Source: Candidatus Heimdallarchaeota archaeon (GTDB lineage Archaea > Asgardarchaeota > Heimdallarchaeia > Heimdallarchaeales > Heimdallarchaeaceae). From it: DNA of 13,309 bases. This document shows positions 1-6,681 of the stretch, one piece after another (the first letter of the stretch is position 1; each line of letters starts with the position of its first letter). The stretch is from assembly GCA_016839875.1 (NCBI GenBank), contig JAEOTK010000344.1, forward strand, positions 1 through 13,309, given 5' to 3'. The notes below the pieces were generated by a model. That model did not search any database and was not told the origin of the DNA. It saw nothing but the letters and a program-made list of their open reading frames with translations. The position numbers and the translations under genes were made by a program.

Positions 1-672
1 CCATTTCCAGAAGAAAACCTCTGTTTGATGGTAGCTGATAGAATATCAACAAGATATAAGGATAGATTGTTTTCATATGATGAAATCTCTGCAATTATCC
101 ATCATGTTGTTCAAGGCAAAATTGGTAATTATCTCATATTCTTTCCTTCATACGAGTATATGGACGAAGTTCTCCAGGAGTATAAGAAACTAGAAACTGA
201 TGTTGAGATTCTAGTCCAAGAAACAGGAATGACAGAAAAAGCAAGAGAAGAATTTCTAGAAAGATTCTCTGACTTTGGTGAAAAAACATTAGTAGGATTT
301 GTTGTAATGGGAGGGATTTTTGGAGAGGGGATTGACCTTATAGGTGAAAAACTTTCTGGAGCAGTAGTTGTAGGGGTAGGATTACCTAAAATAGGACTGG
401 AGAGAGATTTGATAAAAGGTCATTTTGATAGTGTTAACAAAAGAGGTTTTCTTTACTCCTATACTTATCCAGGAATGAATAAAGTTCTCCAAGCAGCTGG
501 AAGGGTCATTAGAACAGAAAATGATCGAGGAGTAGTCATTTTGATTGGTGATAGATACTCTACTAGCACATACAAACAGCTTATTCCAACTGCTTGGAAT
601 TCCATATCAAGAATAACTAGTAGAGAGAATCTTTTGCATCGATTGAAGTATTTTTGGAACCAAGAAACTTAG
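1..672 (+). CDS. DinG/XPD-type ATP-dependent DNA helicase, C-terminal part
   Basis: This is the C-terminal helicase lobe (HELICc2) of an iron-sulfur/DinG-like superfamily 2 helicase, which unwinds DNA 5' to 3' in repair or replication-conflict resolution. The frame is open from base 1 (first residues PFPEENLCLM), so the gene begins upstream of the window and any internal Met is not its start. Visible signatures are ISTRYKDR, then GNYLIFFPSYEYM, then GGIFGEGIDL at 310-339 (motif V) and QAAGRVIRTENDRG at 490-531 (motif VI with the arginine fingers). Family members are usually 600-800 residues, so only the last third is here. The wording of these motifs recalls the DinG-like helicases of Firmicutes more than archaeal XPD, which would suggest bacterial ancestry; that is inference. 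The ATPase lobe and any iron-sulfur domain cannot be seen. The stop is TAG and the next gene has its own promoter. Confidence 0.88.
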   Translation, partial: PFPEENLCLMVADRISTRYKDRLFSYDEISAIIHHVVQGKIGNYLIFFPSYEYMDEVLQEYKKLETDVEILVQETGMTEKAREEFLERFSDFGEKTLVGFVVMGGIFGEGIDLIGEKLSGAVVVGVGLPKIGLERDLIKGHFDSVNKRGFLYSYTYPGMNKVLQAAGRVIRTENDRGVVILIGDRYSTSTYKQLIPTAWNSISRITSRENLLHRLKYFWNQET

Positions 673-687
673 CTACATACAATAACC

Positions 688-696
688 TATATTAAT
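688..696 (+). promoter_or_regulatory. TATA-like box for the 719 gene
   Basis: CTATATTAA lies with its centre about 27 bases before the GTG at 719, the spacing expected for a leaderless archaeal transcript. It falls in the 46-base gap after the helicase stop, so the downstream gene is probably transcribed on its own. Confidence 0.5.
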
Positions 697-718
697 ACAT
701 TATTTAAGAAACGAAGAC

Positions 719-1186
719 GTGGCAAACAATACTAAAAATGTTCGATTATATGATTGTCTTGAGAAGGGAGATGAGGGCATTATCGAAGGATTTTGTATAA
801 ATTATTTTGAGGAATGTGAATATAATAGAGACTATACAATCGAAGGCGTTTGCCCTGACGGAAATATAAAACTCTTCTGTGGTTATTTCAAAGGAGAATA
901 TGGGATAATTGAAGTAGAAATTATCGGTCTCTATCCAAACGAGTTAGAAAAAATCCAAGAAATTCTTATACCTAGTATTGAGGAAAATATGCTTAAAGTT
1001 CCTAAAAGATGGGGAAGAGATCGATTCAATTATGAGATCTCTGGAAACAGAATTGAATTTCGATTTTATGCTTGTAAAACTTCAGAGAAAGGCGAGAAAA
1101 TTGAGTTAATAGAATCAGTTAATGAACTCAAATCCGCATTGGAAACTCTGGAAAGATACTTGAAATTAAATTTAGTTGTTCAGTGA
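719..1186 (+). CDS. Hypothetical protein, 155 residues
   Basis: I do not recognise this protein. It is soluble, with no signal peptide or membrane segment. The N-terminal two thirds alternates short strand-like stretches with charged turns (GIIEGFCINYFEECEY, KLFCGYFKGEYGIIEVEIIGLY) and holds four of its five cysteines (C13, C26, C33, C45, C54 with one more near residue 118). The last 35 residues (ELIESVNELKSALETLERYLKL) look like a single amphipathic helix. The GTG start is chosen because a TATA-like box sits 27 bases upstream and no in-frame ATG exists nearby. It lies 46 bases after a DinG-like helicase and ends 8 bases before the stop of the convergent flavin-binding gene. The close position to the helicase could be functional or chance; nothing in the sequence decides this. 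Confidence 0.72.
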   Translation: MANNTKNVRLYDCLEKGDEGIIEGFCINYFEECEYNRDYTIEGVCPDGNIKLFCGYFKGEYGIIEVEIIGLYPNELEKIQEILIPSIEENMLKVPKRWGRDRFNYEISGNRIEFRFYACKTSEKGEKIELIESVNELKSALETLERYLKLNLVVQ

Positions 1187-1194
1187 AATATGAA

Positions 1195-1683
1195 TTAACT
1201 TATTACTACTTCTTTTGATTCTTTACCACTCATAAATTCAATATCTATTCTACCAACATTCACTCTTTGCAGTGATTTTTCATTTATTTGTTTTTCAATC
1301 ACTTCTTTCGGATTTTCTTCAAGTTGATTAATCATTGATATAAGCGCAATTCTTTTCTCTTCTATATCTTCTATAAATGATACTTTCCCTTTGAACTGTG
1401 TTGTAGCATAAAGGTGGTCACATTTGCCCGTTGCATATCCTCTATCTATTATGGCTTGACCCCATACTGCATTGTTTTCATTAAGAATATCTATCTTCTT
1501 GCCTTCTTTTGCACAATGAAAGTAAATACACTTCTCTTTTGCATCATACCCATGACTCAAAGTAGCTAAATATGGCTCATTCTCTTTACTCATTGCAATA
1601 GTGATATATTTAGATCTATTCAGTATTTCTTCCATTTCATTTATATCAGTAATAGCTTTTTCTTTTCTTCTAATTCCTCTCAC
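1195..1683 (-). CDS. Pyridoxamine 5'-phosphate oxidase-like FMN-binding split-barrel protein
   Basis: This 162-residue cytoplasmic protein belongs to the flavin split-barrel group near NimA/Pyridox_ox_2. The order of signatures fits: MRGIRRKEKAITDINEMEEIL at the start, ITIAMSKENEPYLATLSHGYD (27-47), CIYFHCAKEGKKIDIL (52-67, the phosphate/FMN-contacting strand and helix), then CDHLYATTQFKGKVSFIED (88-106). Members bind FMN or related cofactors and reduce varied small molecules; the substrate here cannot be told. Length is normal for the family. The start is GTG, supported by a Shine-Dalgarno-like GGTGA four bases upstream, which sets it apart from the leaderless genes nearby. It lies 88 bases downstream of the ArsR/GyrI-type regulator on the same strand, but a terminator-like hairpin and its own TATA box separate the two. 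Confidence 0.82.
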   Translation of the reverse strand: MRGIRRKEKAITDINEMEEILNRSKYITIAMSKENEPYLATLSHGYDAKEKCIYFHCAKEGKKIDILNENNAVWGQAIIDRGYATGKCDHLYATTQFKGKVSFIEDIEEKRIALISMINQLEENPKEVIEKQINEKSLQRVNVGRIDIEFMSGKESKEVVIS

Positions 1684-1687
1684 AAAA

Positions 1688-1692
1688 TCACC
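1688..1692 (-). promoter_or_regulatory. Shine-Dalgarno site deciding the GTG start at 1683
   Basis: Read on the minus strand, GGTGA is followed by four T and then GTG. GGTGAT is complementary to the conserved 3' end of 16S rRNA (ATCACCTCC), so this GTG is well supported even though it is not ATG. Confidence 0.6.
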
Positions 1693-1721
1693 AATTTAGT
1701 TGAAGTCATCTTTTACAATTA

Positions 1722-1730
1722 AAAATATAG
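1722..1730 (-). promoter_or_regulatory. TATA-like box for the flavin-binding gene
   Basis: Minus-strand CTATATTTT has its centre 43 bases before the GTG. Transcription would begin near 1700, giving a leader of about 17 bases that contains the Shine-Dalgarno site. This is a leadered promoter, unlike most others in the window. Confidence 0.4.
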
Positions 1731-1741
1731 TCTACTATCTA

Positions 1742-1773
1742 TAAAAAGGAAAAAAAGAAGGAACTAAGTTCCT
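1742..1773 (-). terminator. Hairpin plus T-tract terminator after the ArsR/GyrI regulator
   Basis: On the minus strand AGGAACTTAGTTCCT (1773-1759) is a perfect 6-bp inverted repeat with a 3-base loop, followed by a run of seven T and then five more T. The stem overlaps the TAG stop codon of the regulator (1772-1774). This has the form of an intrinsic terminator. Archaeal termination mainly needs the T-tract, so the hairpin may instead protect the mRNA 3' end. Confidence 0.65.
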
Positions 1774-2689
1774 ACTTTGAAATGGGGAAGTAAATATCGA
1801 ATTCTATTTTTTCTCCATCAAGTTCATCATTTAGTGCTTCTTCAAGACACTGATGTCCTGCCATTTTGTACTTATCACTATCTTTTACCCAGGAGTAAAG
1901 TTCTTTCCAAGCTTTACCTATATCCCAGACACCAGTACAATTATTAACTGCAAATAATCCCCCATGGAATTGTTTCACAGTTACTTCGGGTCCAGCATCA
2001 AAATCATCATCTACAGTAACCCAAAACTCATATCCATAAGGATTGTCTTCATCAACCAAGAATTCACCTGTTTCTTTGATGTATTTAGGATCAGGATTAT
2101 TGAATCCAAAAACCCTATGTTTGCCATTTGGAACCTTGGAAATACCCTTTTCCTTTGCCCAAGCTCTCATTTTCTCTGAAGCTTTTGTTTCTGGTTCTCC
2201 CAAAGCAACACCCATTTCATGGAATGAAACTACTTTCGATGGAGGTAATTCAACTGTTCTATATTTGTCCTTTGTCAATTTTTGTTCACCTTCAATTTTT
2301 GTATATCGCTTAATCATTGATTCATACTTCAAGCGAAGGGATTCAAGCTTCTCTTGTTCTCTTATCTTGATATCCAGAAAAACCTTAGCAGATGATTTCA
2401 GAATATCCTCACCATCGAAGGATATCTGATACACACCTCTATCTAATCTCTCAACCAAGCAACAATCTATTAGTTGCGTAAGATGGTTAGCAAGAGAGGT
2501 TTTCGGGATATTCATTTCATCTTGTAAATCTTTGAATTCAAGCTCTTGAGTGAGTAATCTAGCTAGAATTTCAATGCGTGTAGGGTGATCTAAAGCTTTG
2601 TGCAAATCTGCTATTTCACTCATTGATTCGAGTACAAACAATTTCAAAGATTCTTTTGAACTGAAAGGCATATCATCCATATTATTCAT
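1772..2689 (-). CDS. ArsR-type transcriptional regulator with GyrI-like ligand-binding domain
   Basis: A 305-residue one-component regulator. Residues about 28-92 form an ArsR-like winged helix: LHKALDHPTRIEILARLL, then the recognition helix region MNIPKTSLANHLTQLIDCCLVERL and a wing ending YQISFDGE. Residues about 100-135 are a charged helix, probably a dimerising coiled coil. Residues about 142-303 match the GyrI-like/AraC effector-binding fold: YRTVELPPSKVVSFHEMG, GFNNPDP, YGYEFWVTVDDD, GLFAVNNCTG and AWKELYSWVKDS. That fold binds small, often hydrophobic or cationic, ligands. The start is uncertain: Met1 (2689), Met4 (2680) and Met7 (2671) are all ATG, there is no Shine-Dalgarno site, and the best TATA-like box would place the transcript start near Met4. 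It is divergent from the glycoside hydrolase gene, its most likely target along with itself. Confidence 0.85.
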   Translation of the reverse strand: MNNMDDMPFSSKESLKLFVLESMSEIADLHKALDHPTRIEILARLLTQELEFKDLQDEMNIPKTSLANHLTQLIDCCLVERLDRGVYQISFDGEDILKSSAKVFLDIKIREQEKLESLRLKYESMIKRYTKIEGEQKLTKDKYRTVELPPSKVVSFHEMGVALGEPETKASEKMRAWAKEKGISKVPNGKHRVFGFNNPDPKYIKETGEFLVDEDNPYGYEFWVTVDDDFDAGPEVTVKQFHGGLFAVNNCTGVWDIGKAWKELYSWVKDSDKYKMAGHQCLEEALNDELDGEKIEFDIYFPISK

Positions 2690-2696
2690 CTCAGCA

Positions 2697-2707
2697 GTTA
2701 TTATATG
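2697..2707 (-). promoter_or_regulatory. TATA-like box for the ArsR/GyrI regulator
   Basis: Minus-strand GTCATATAATAAC is the most TATA-like element before this gene. Its centre is about 14 bases before Met1, 23 before Met4 and 32 before Met7. It therefore fits a leaderless start at Met4 or a short leader to Met7 better than the annotated Met1. A weaker A/T stretch at 2714-2722 would fit Met1. Confidence 0.35.
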
Positions 2708-2738
2708 ACTAGGGCAATAATTTTCTGAATACTGGAAT

Positions 2739-2754
2739 AAATGAACAAATGAAT
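2739..2754 (+). repeat. Tandem 8-bp direct repeat in the divergent intergenic region
   Basis: AAATGAAC is followed at once by AAATGAAT. It lies mid-way between the regulator and the glycoside hydrolase starts and could be part of a regulator binding site. In A/T-rich DNA it could also be chance. Confidence 0.3.
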
Positions 2755-2772
2755 ATATACTTTATTATCCAC

Positions 2773-2794
2773 AATTTAGAGATAATTTAGTGAA
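2773..2794 (+). repeat. 11-bp-period direct repeat, candidate operator before the glycoside hydrolase promoter
   Basis: AATTTAGAGAT is followed by AATTTAGTGAA, so AATTTAG recurs at 2773 and 2784, exactly 11 bp or about one helical turn apart. The second copy runs into the purine-rich element before the TATA box. Two sites on the same face of the helix next to BRE/TATA are well placed for a repressor or activator, presumably the divergent ArsR/GyrI protein. This role is inferred. Confidence 0.35.
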
Positions 2795-2806
2795 AGAATA
2801 AAATAC
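2792..2806 (+). promoter_or_regulatory. BRE plus TATA box for the glycoside hydrolase gene
   Basis: Purine-rich GAAAG (2792-2796) is followed by ATAAAATAC (2798-2806). The TATA centre is about 26 bases before the GTG at 2827, predicting a leaderless transcript and supporting that GTG as the true start. Confidence 0.6.
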
Positions 2807-2826
2807 TAGAATATGAATACTCATTT

Positions 2827-4077
2827 GTGACAGAGCCTTTAACAGAGAAAGCCAAACAACTGCTAATAAACAATACCATAGAAAGAGATGTATTGAGGAA
2901 TGAAGAACTTACGAAAATAGCTTATACATCTCCTAGTCCTGGAATTTATGACCAACAGTGGTTCTGGGATAGCTGCTTACATAGCCTTGTATGGTTGAAA
3001 TTGGGTGAAAAGGGTAGAGCTTTTCAAGAGTTGCAATCTCTAGTTATTGGAAAGGAACACCAAGATTTTTTTCCTCATATGATTTTCTGGAAAAAGAAAA
3101 AAGACATATATTGGAGGTTGTTTGACCATCTCTATCCAACAGAATTTTACTCTGAATTAATACAACCACCACTCATTGGATATTCATTAAATAACCTACT
3201 GAAATCAGGCATTAGAAAAGAGCTTTTAGATCCTTTGATTGATAATGTTTATTCTCACTATAATTACATCTTGGAAGTTAGAGATCCTGAGAAAATGGGT
3301 CTGATATCAATAATTCACCCCTGGGAAAGTGGATTAGATTCTTCTCCGAGCTTCGATTTAGGATTAGAAAAAAGCAAATTTCTTAGGTTTAGTCTATGGA
3401 GAAGAATGAGATTTCTGTTGAAAGAATTTAATCAATTAGATTGGAACCAATCCATAATAGCTAAGGAATCCTCTTTCAGAGTTAAATGCGTTTTAACTAA
3501 TACACTTCTTGCGTGGGGTATGGATTCCTTTGCAGATGTTCTTGAAGATATGAATAGAATAGATGAAGCTAATGATTTTAGAGAAAAAGTTGATCGAATA
3601 TGGCATAGTTTGATAAGATATTGCTGGAATGAGAAAGATGGTTTATTTTATAATCTTGAGATGAAAAAGGAAGATTTCAAACAAATAAAAGTAAATACTA
3701 TTAGTTCTTTGCTTCCAATTCTGTTAGATATACCTTCTGAGATGAAAGATAGATTACTAGAACATCTTCTTGATCCAACAGAGTATTGGTCCAGATTTCC
3801 AATCCCAACTGTTTCAATGAAGGAAAAATCCTTTGACCCTTCAAATAATTCTCTGCTATGGAGAGGACCTACTTGGATTAATACTAATTTCTTCATATGG
3901 TTAGGTTTGAGAAAGCATAAGGAAATAAAAACAGCTGATGAATTAGCAAGAAAATCTATTGAGCTTGTCAATAAATCTGGATTTCGAGAGTTTTTCAACC
4001 CAGTAACAGGGAAAGGGGGAGGAGCCAAGAACTTCGGTTGGTCGACTCTAGTGACTTTGATGAAAATCGCAAAATAG
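2827..4077 (+). CDS. GH63/trehalase-like (mannosylglycerate hydrolase MGH1-like) glycoside hydrolase
   Basis: A 416-residue protein with the (alpha/alpha)6-barrel signatures of the inverting GH63/GH37-like clan. YDQQWFWDSCLHSLVWL (41-57) is the substrate-loop Trp/Asp motif, HPWESGLDSSPSFD (164-177) carries the probable general acid D171, LLWRGPTWINTNFFIW (343-358) is the WRGP-W motif, and FREFFNPVTGKGGGAKNFGWS (386-406) carries the probable general base E388. Relatives cleave mannosylglycerate, glucosylglycerate, trehalose or alpha-glucosides. The size and single catalytic domain fit the mannosylglycerate/glucosylglycerate hydrolase type, but the substrate is not proven. There is no signal peptide, so it acts in the cytoplasm, probably recycling a compatible solute or a small oligosaccharide. 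The GTG start matches a leaderless promoter. The divergent ArsR/GyrI regulator and the repeats between them suggest ligand-controlled expression. Confidence 0.85.
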   Translation: MTEPLTEKAKQLLINNTIERDVLRNEELTKIAYTSPSPGIYDQQWFWDSCLHSLVWLKLGEKGRAFQELQSLVIGKEHQDFFPHMIFWKKKKDIYWRLFDHLYPTEFYSELIQPPLIGYSLNNLLKSGIRKELLDPLIDNVYSHYNYILEVRDPEKMGLISIIHPWESGLDSSPSFDLGLEKSKFLRFSLWRRMRFLLKEFNQLDWNQSIIAKESSFRVKCVLTNTLLAWGMDSFADVLEDMNRIDEANDFREKVDRIWHSLIRYCWNEKDGLFYNLEMKKEDFKQIKVNTISSLLPILLDIPSEMKDRLLEHLLDPTEYWSRFPIPTVSMKEKSFDPSNNSLLWRGPTWINTNFFIWLGLRKHKEIKTADELARKSIELVNKSGFREFFNPVTGKGGGAKNFGWSTLVTLMKIAK

Positions 4078-4094
4078 AACTTGCTTACTCGAAA

Positions 4095-4104
4095 TTTAAA
4101 TATA
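4095..4104 (+). promoter_or_regulatory. TATA-like box for the amidohydrolase gene
   Basis: TTTAAATATA is centred 37 bases before the TTG start, giving a transcript start near 4125 and a leader of about ten bases that would just include the Shine-Dalgarno-like GAGGT. Confidence 0.45.
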
Positions 4105-4123
4105 CTAACGCATTACTATCTTT

Positions 4124-4128
4124 GAGGT
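4124..4128 (+). promoter_or_regulatory. Shine-Dalgarno-like GAGGT before the TTG start at 4136
   Basis: GAGGT sits seven bases upstream of TTG and supports that rare start. It would lie at the very 5' end of the predicted transcript, so its real contribution is uncertain. Confidence 0.45.
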
Positions 4129-4135
4129 TGTAAAA

Positions 4136-4954
4136 TTGATCATTGATGGACATGCCCATGCAAGTGGTGACTTCAGTAATCCAGACAAATTAGTTAAAAT
4201 TCTTGATTCACTTGGAGTTGACAAAATAGTTTTATGCCCGGGTTCACTTGATGAGGATGCAATTCCAGATATTCCAAAAATAAGCTACTCTCCAATAAGC
4301 AAAATGAAACGATTATTACTTTTAGCAAATAGATTCATCCTTAAACATGAAGTTCCCACTGAGTATTTCGAAAAGGGGAATGATTTGATTAATTCAATCA
4401 TGGAGAAACATCCTGAGAGAATAATACATTTCTATTGGGTAAATCCAATGAAAGAGGGAGTTATTTATGAAATTGAAAACGAGTTGAATCTTGGGAGAAT
4501 TAAAGGAATAAAACTACATCAATGTCTATCAGATTTTTCAAATGATAGTCTTGAGATGATAAAATTGTCAGAATTTGCAGGAAAAAACAATCTTCCAATT
4601 TTCATTCATGTTTATTCTCATCCAGAGGTTAGAAAGTTAGTTAAATTAGCAAGAAAGCATCCTAAAACAAATTTTATTCTAGCTCATTTCATAGGTTTAG
4701 AAGTTGTTAAAAGAAAGGGAAAAGACTTGAATAACATATATTTTGATACATCAACTTATTTTATAATCTCAAAGCGAAGGATAAAATATGCCATAAAGCA
4801 TTTTGGAGCTGATCATGTCCTATTGGGTTCGGATTCTCCTTTTGGTGAAAAAAACCTTGAAAATAACATTAACAAATTCAAAGAAATGAAAATCACTAAA
4901 GAGGAAAAGAATTTGATTCTTGGACAGAATATGGTTAAATTGCTTAATCTATAG
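4136..4954 (+). CDS. Amidohydrolase_2 family metal-dependent hydrolase
   Basis: A 272-residue TIM-barrel hydrolase of the amidohydrolase_2 (PF04909-like) group, which hydrolyses or decarboxylates small ring compounds and acids with a single divalent metal. The expected ligands appear in order: H6 and H8 in IIDGHAHA (strand 1), H128 in GIKLHQ, H158 in PIFIHVYSHPE, H184 in FILAHFIGLE, and D233 in LLGSDSPFG (strand 8). Length is normal for the group. No signal peptide is present. The TTG start places the IDGHAH motif immediately at the N-terminus as is usual, and has a GAGGT seven bases upstream. The gene follows the glycoside hydrolase by 58 bases on the same strand but has its own TATA-like box. 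Substrate unknown; nothing in the neighbourhood names a pathway. Confidence 0.85.
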   Translation: MIIDGHAHASGDFSNPDKLVKILDSLGVDKIVLCPGSLDEDAIPDIPKISYSPISKMKRLLLLANRFILKHEVPTEYFEKGNDLINSIMEKHPERIIHFYWVNPMKEGVIYEIENELNLGRIKGIKLHQCLSDFSNDSLEMIKLSEFAGKNNLPIFIHVYSHPEVRKLVKLARKHPKTNFILAHFIGLEVVKRKGKDLNNIYFDTSTYFIISKRRIKYAIKHFGADHVLLGSDSPFGEKNLENNINKFKEMKITKEEKNLILGQNMVKLLNL

Positions 4955-4969
4955 AATCCCTCTAAACTC

Positions 4970-4978
4970 TTATATATA
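4970..4978 (+). promoter_or_regulatory. TATA box for the DinB-like gene
   Basis: TTATATATA, centre 25 bases before the ATG at 4999: a clear leaderless archaeal promoter in a 44-base gap. Confidence 0.65.
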
Positions 4979-4998
4979 GAAAAATTTCAGTTACTATT

Positions 4999-5478
4999 AT
5001 GTTATCTACTCTTCAGTTATATGCAATTCTTGAAGAAGAAAGAGATAGAGTTTTAGAAAGATTTACAAAAGTGGATAAGAAGCATCTTTACTACATTGAT
5101 AAAAAGGGATCTTGGAGTCCTGAAATGATTTTTAGACACATATTAATGAATAATCATTGGTTATTGGATAAACTTCCAGGAGGAGAAAAATTAGAAGCAC
5201 CTGAGATTGCTCTTAATCCTGAAGACTATTCTAATGATAAAATTAGTTTAGACCAGATAAAAGATGCATTTCTTCTATATTCAGATATAATTAAGCAGAG
5301 ATTATCTTTCTTAAAGCATGAAGAAGAGAAAGAATTCATAGATACTTTTAGAGGAAAAAAAACAAGACAAGCAGTTATCTTAGGTTTTATCTATCATGAG
5401 CTTCGACACCTAGGTCAAATTACTATGTTATTCAAACGTTCTACAGGTTGGACTGACAAAGAAATTTATTTGGATTAA
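4999..5478 (+). CDS. DinB-like four-helix metal-binding protein
   Basis: A 159-residue, mostly helical protein of the DinB/YfiT-like superfamily. The three-histidine metal site is visible: H47 in SWSPEMIFRHILMNNHWLL and the H133/H137 pair in IYHELRHLGQI. The SWS-x6-H pattern after the first helix and the HELRHLGQ helix are diagnostic. Bacterial members use zinc or nickel and many are thiol-dependent S-transferases (bacillithiol or mycothiol) or damage-induced proteins of unknown activity. The thiol used by this archaeon is not known, so a catalytic claim would be inference. The ATG start agrees exactly with a leaderless promoter. Its own promoter also separates it from the amidohydrolase 44 bases upstream. 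Confidence 0.83.
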   Translation: MLSTLQLYAILEEERDRVLERFTKVDKKHLYYIDKKGSWSPEMIFRHILMNNHWLLDKLPGGEKLEAPEIALNPEDYSNDKISLDQIKDAFLLYSDIIKQRLSFLKHEEEKEFIDTFRGKKTRQAVILGFIYHELRHLGQITMLFKRSTGWTDKEIYLD

Positions 5479-5518
5479 TTATCCAAAATCATCTGAAATT
5501 TATGACGAGAAAGAATTA

Positions 5519-5527
5519 TTTTATAAG
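5519..5527 (+). promoter_or_regulatory. TATA box for the GNAT gene
   Basis: TTTTATAAG, centre 26 bases before the ATG at 5549, with purine-rich GACGAGAAAG just upstream as a possible BRE. Predicts a leaderless transcript. Confidence 0.6.
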
Positions 5528-5548
5528 TTTCTCAAAATTTCTACCAAC

Positions 5549-6637
5549 ATGAATAATTCACTCCTCAGTGCAGTTGTCTTCAATCCAACAATCGCTTCTG
5601 AAGATTTGTTCAAAGCTTATTTTGACATAATTGACACTTGGCTTCTGGAAATGAATCCACATGAAACACTAGAACCTAGAGAGGCTCGTAAAAGCGAGGT
5701 TATCAAACCCAATCCTAGAAGAAATTTTTTCCGATGGTTGTTCTTTCCAGAAGAAAGCGAATCTAATAAAGCAGTAGGTTATGGAGTTTTAAAACTAGAA
5801 ACAGAGTTCAGCCCAAATTATGAAGAGAACAAGAATATAGGTCTTTTTGACATCTATGTATTGAAGGAGTTTAGAGGATTAGCAATTGAGAAAGATATAC
5901 TGAGAACGATTATTAGAAAAGCAAATAAAATGGAATTAAATACACTTCAAACTTCCACAAATATTGATTATGAACATGATCTTTTCGAACAATTAAATGG
6001 AAAAATAGTTTTGGAGAACACATTAATCAAATTATTTCTTGCAGATTTAGATTGGGAATTAATGAAAGAATGGAGGGAACAAGGAATGCTATTGCAAAGT
6101 GAAGGAGTAAGTATAGAATCCTTTGAAGTTGTACCAGAAGAAATAGTAGATGAATATGTTCAGATCTATACTGAAACGATCAATCAACAACCATATGGAG
6201 ACTATGAAGGAAGACCGAAGATTACAAAGGAATCACGTAGAAGAGAAGAGGAGTACATGAAGGATTTGGGGATTCATTGGTATACGTTGATTTCTCGAGA
6301 AGCAGATGGCAGAATCAGTGGATTAACTGAGATTGAATACAATCCGAAAATTCCTTTCAAAGTTGAGCAATTACTAACTGGTGTCAAGGAAGAATATAGA
6401 GAGCGAGGATTGGGAAAATGGCTTAAAGCTGAAATGGCTTTCTACGTAAAAGAAAAGTTCTCGAATGTAGAATATTTCTCAACAGGAAACATTGACACAA
6501 ATACTCCAATGATTTCAATAAATAAGAGAATGGGTTTTAAGCCAATTATTTCATTTAAACATTACAAATTTGAGTTAAGGGAGTTAAAGAACACCCTAGA
6601 TTCGTTTTCTAAGAATAAGACAAGTAATATTGGTTAG
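5549..6637 (+). CDS. Two-domain GNAT family N-acetyltransferase
   Basis: A 362-residue protein with two tandem GNAT folds, as in mycothiol-synthase-like and related double-GNAT enzymes. The C-terminal fold (about 190-345) is complete: LISREADGRISGLTEIEY is the central strand pair, VEQLLTGVKEEYRERGLGKWLK carries the acetyl-CoA motif R-x-x-G-x-G (R284, G287, G289), and SINKRMGFKP is the usual final helix-strand. The N-terminal fold (about 5-165) keeps the layout (VGYGVLKLE, LFDIYVLKEFRGLAIEKDIL) but has LAIEK where the pyrophosphate loop should be, so it probably does not bind acetyl-CoA. The reaction is transfer of an acetyl group to an amine; the acceptor is unknown. No membrane segment. The ATG matches a leaderless promoter. 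Confidence 0.82.
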   Translation: MNNSLLSAVVFNPTIASEDLFKAYFDIIDTWLLEMNPHETLEPREARKSEVIKPNPRRNFFRWLFFPEESESNKAVGYGVLKLETEFSPNYEENKNIGLFDIYVLKEFRGLAIEKDILRTIIRKANKMELNTLQTSTNIDYEHDLFEQLNGKIVLENTLIKLFLADLDWELMKEWREQGMLLQSEGVSIESFEVVPEEIVDEYVQIYTETINQQPYGDYEGRPKITKESRRREEEYMKDLGIHWYTLISREADGRISGLTEIEYNPKIPFKVEQLLTGVKEEYRERGLGKWLKAEMAFYVKEKFSNVEYFSTGNIDTNTPMISINKRMGFKPIISFKHYKFELRELKNTLDSFSKNKTSNIG

Positions 6638-6681
6638 AATAAAGTTAAGAATACTAATAATAACTATATTATTGGTAGCTT

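Noticed and set aside
1964..2429. Three plus-strand open frames (1964-2179, 2043-2429, 2128-2313)
   Set aside because: They lie opposite the well-supported ArsR/GyrI regulator, have no promoter or family motif, and are antisense shadows.
3648..4028. Minus-strand open frame of 126 codons
   Set aside because: It is antisense to the catalytic C-terminal part of the glycoside hydrolase and shows no domain.
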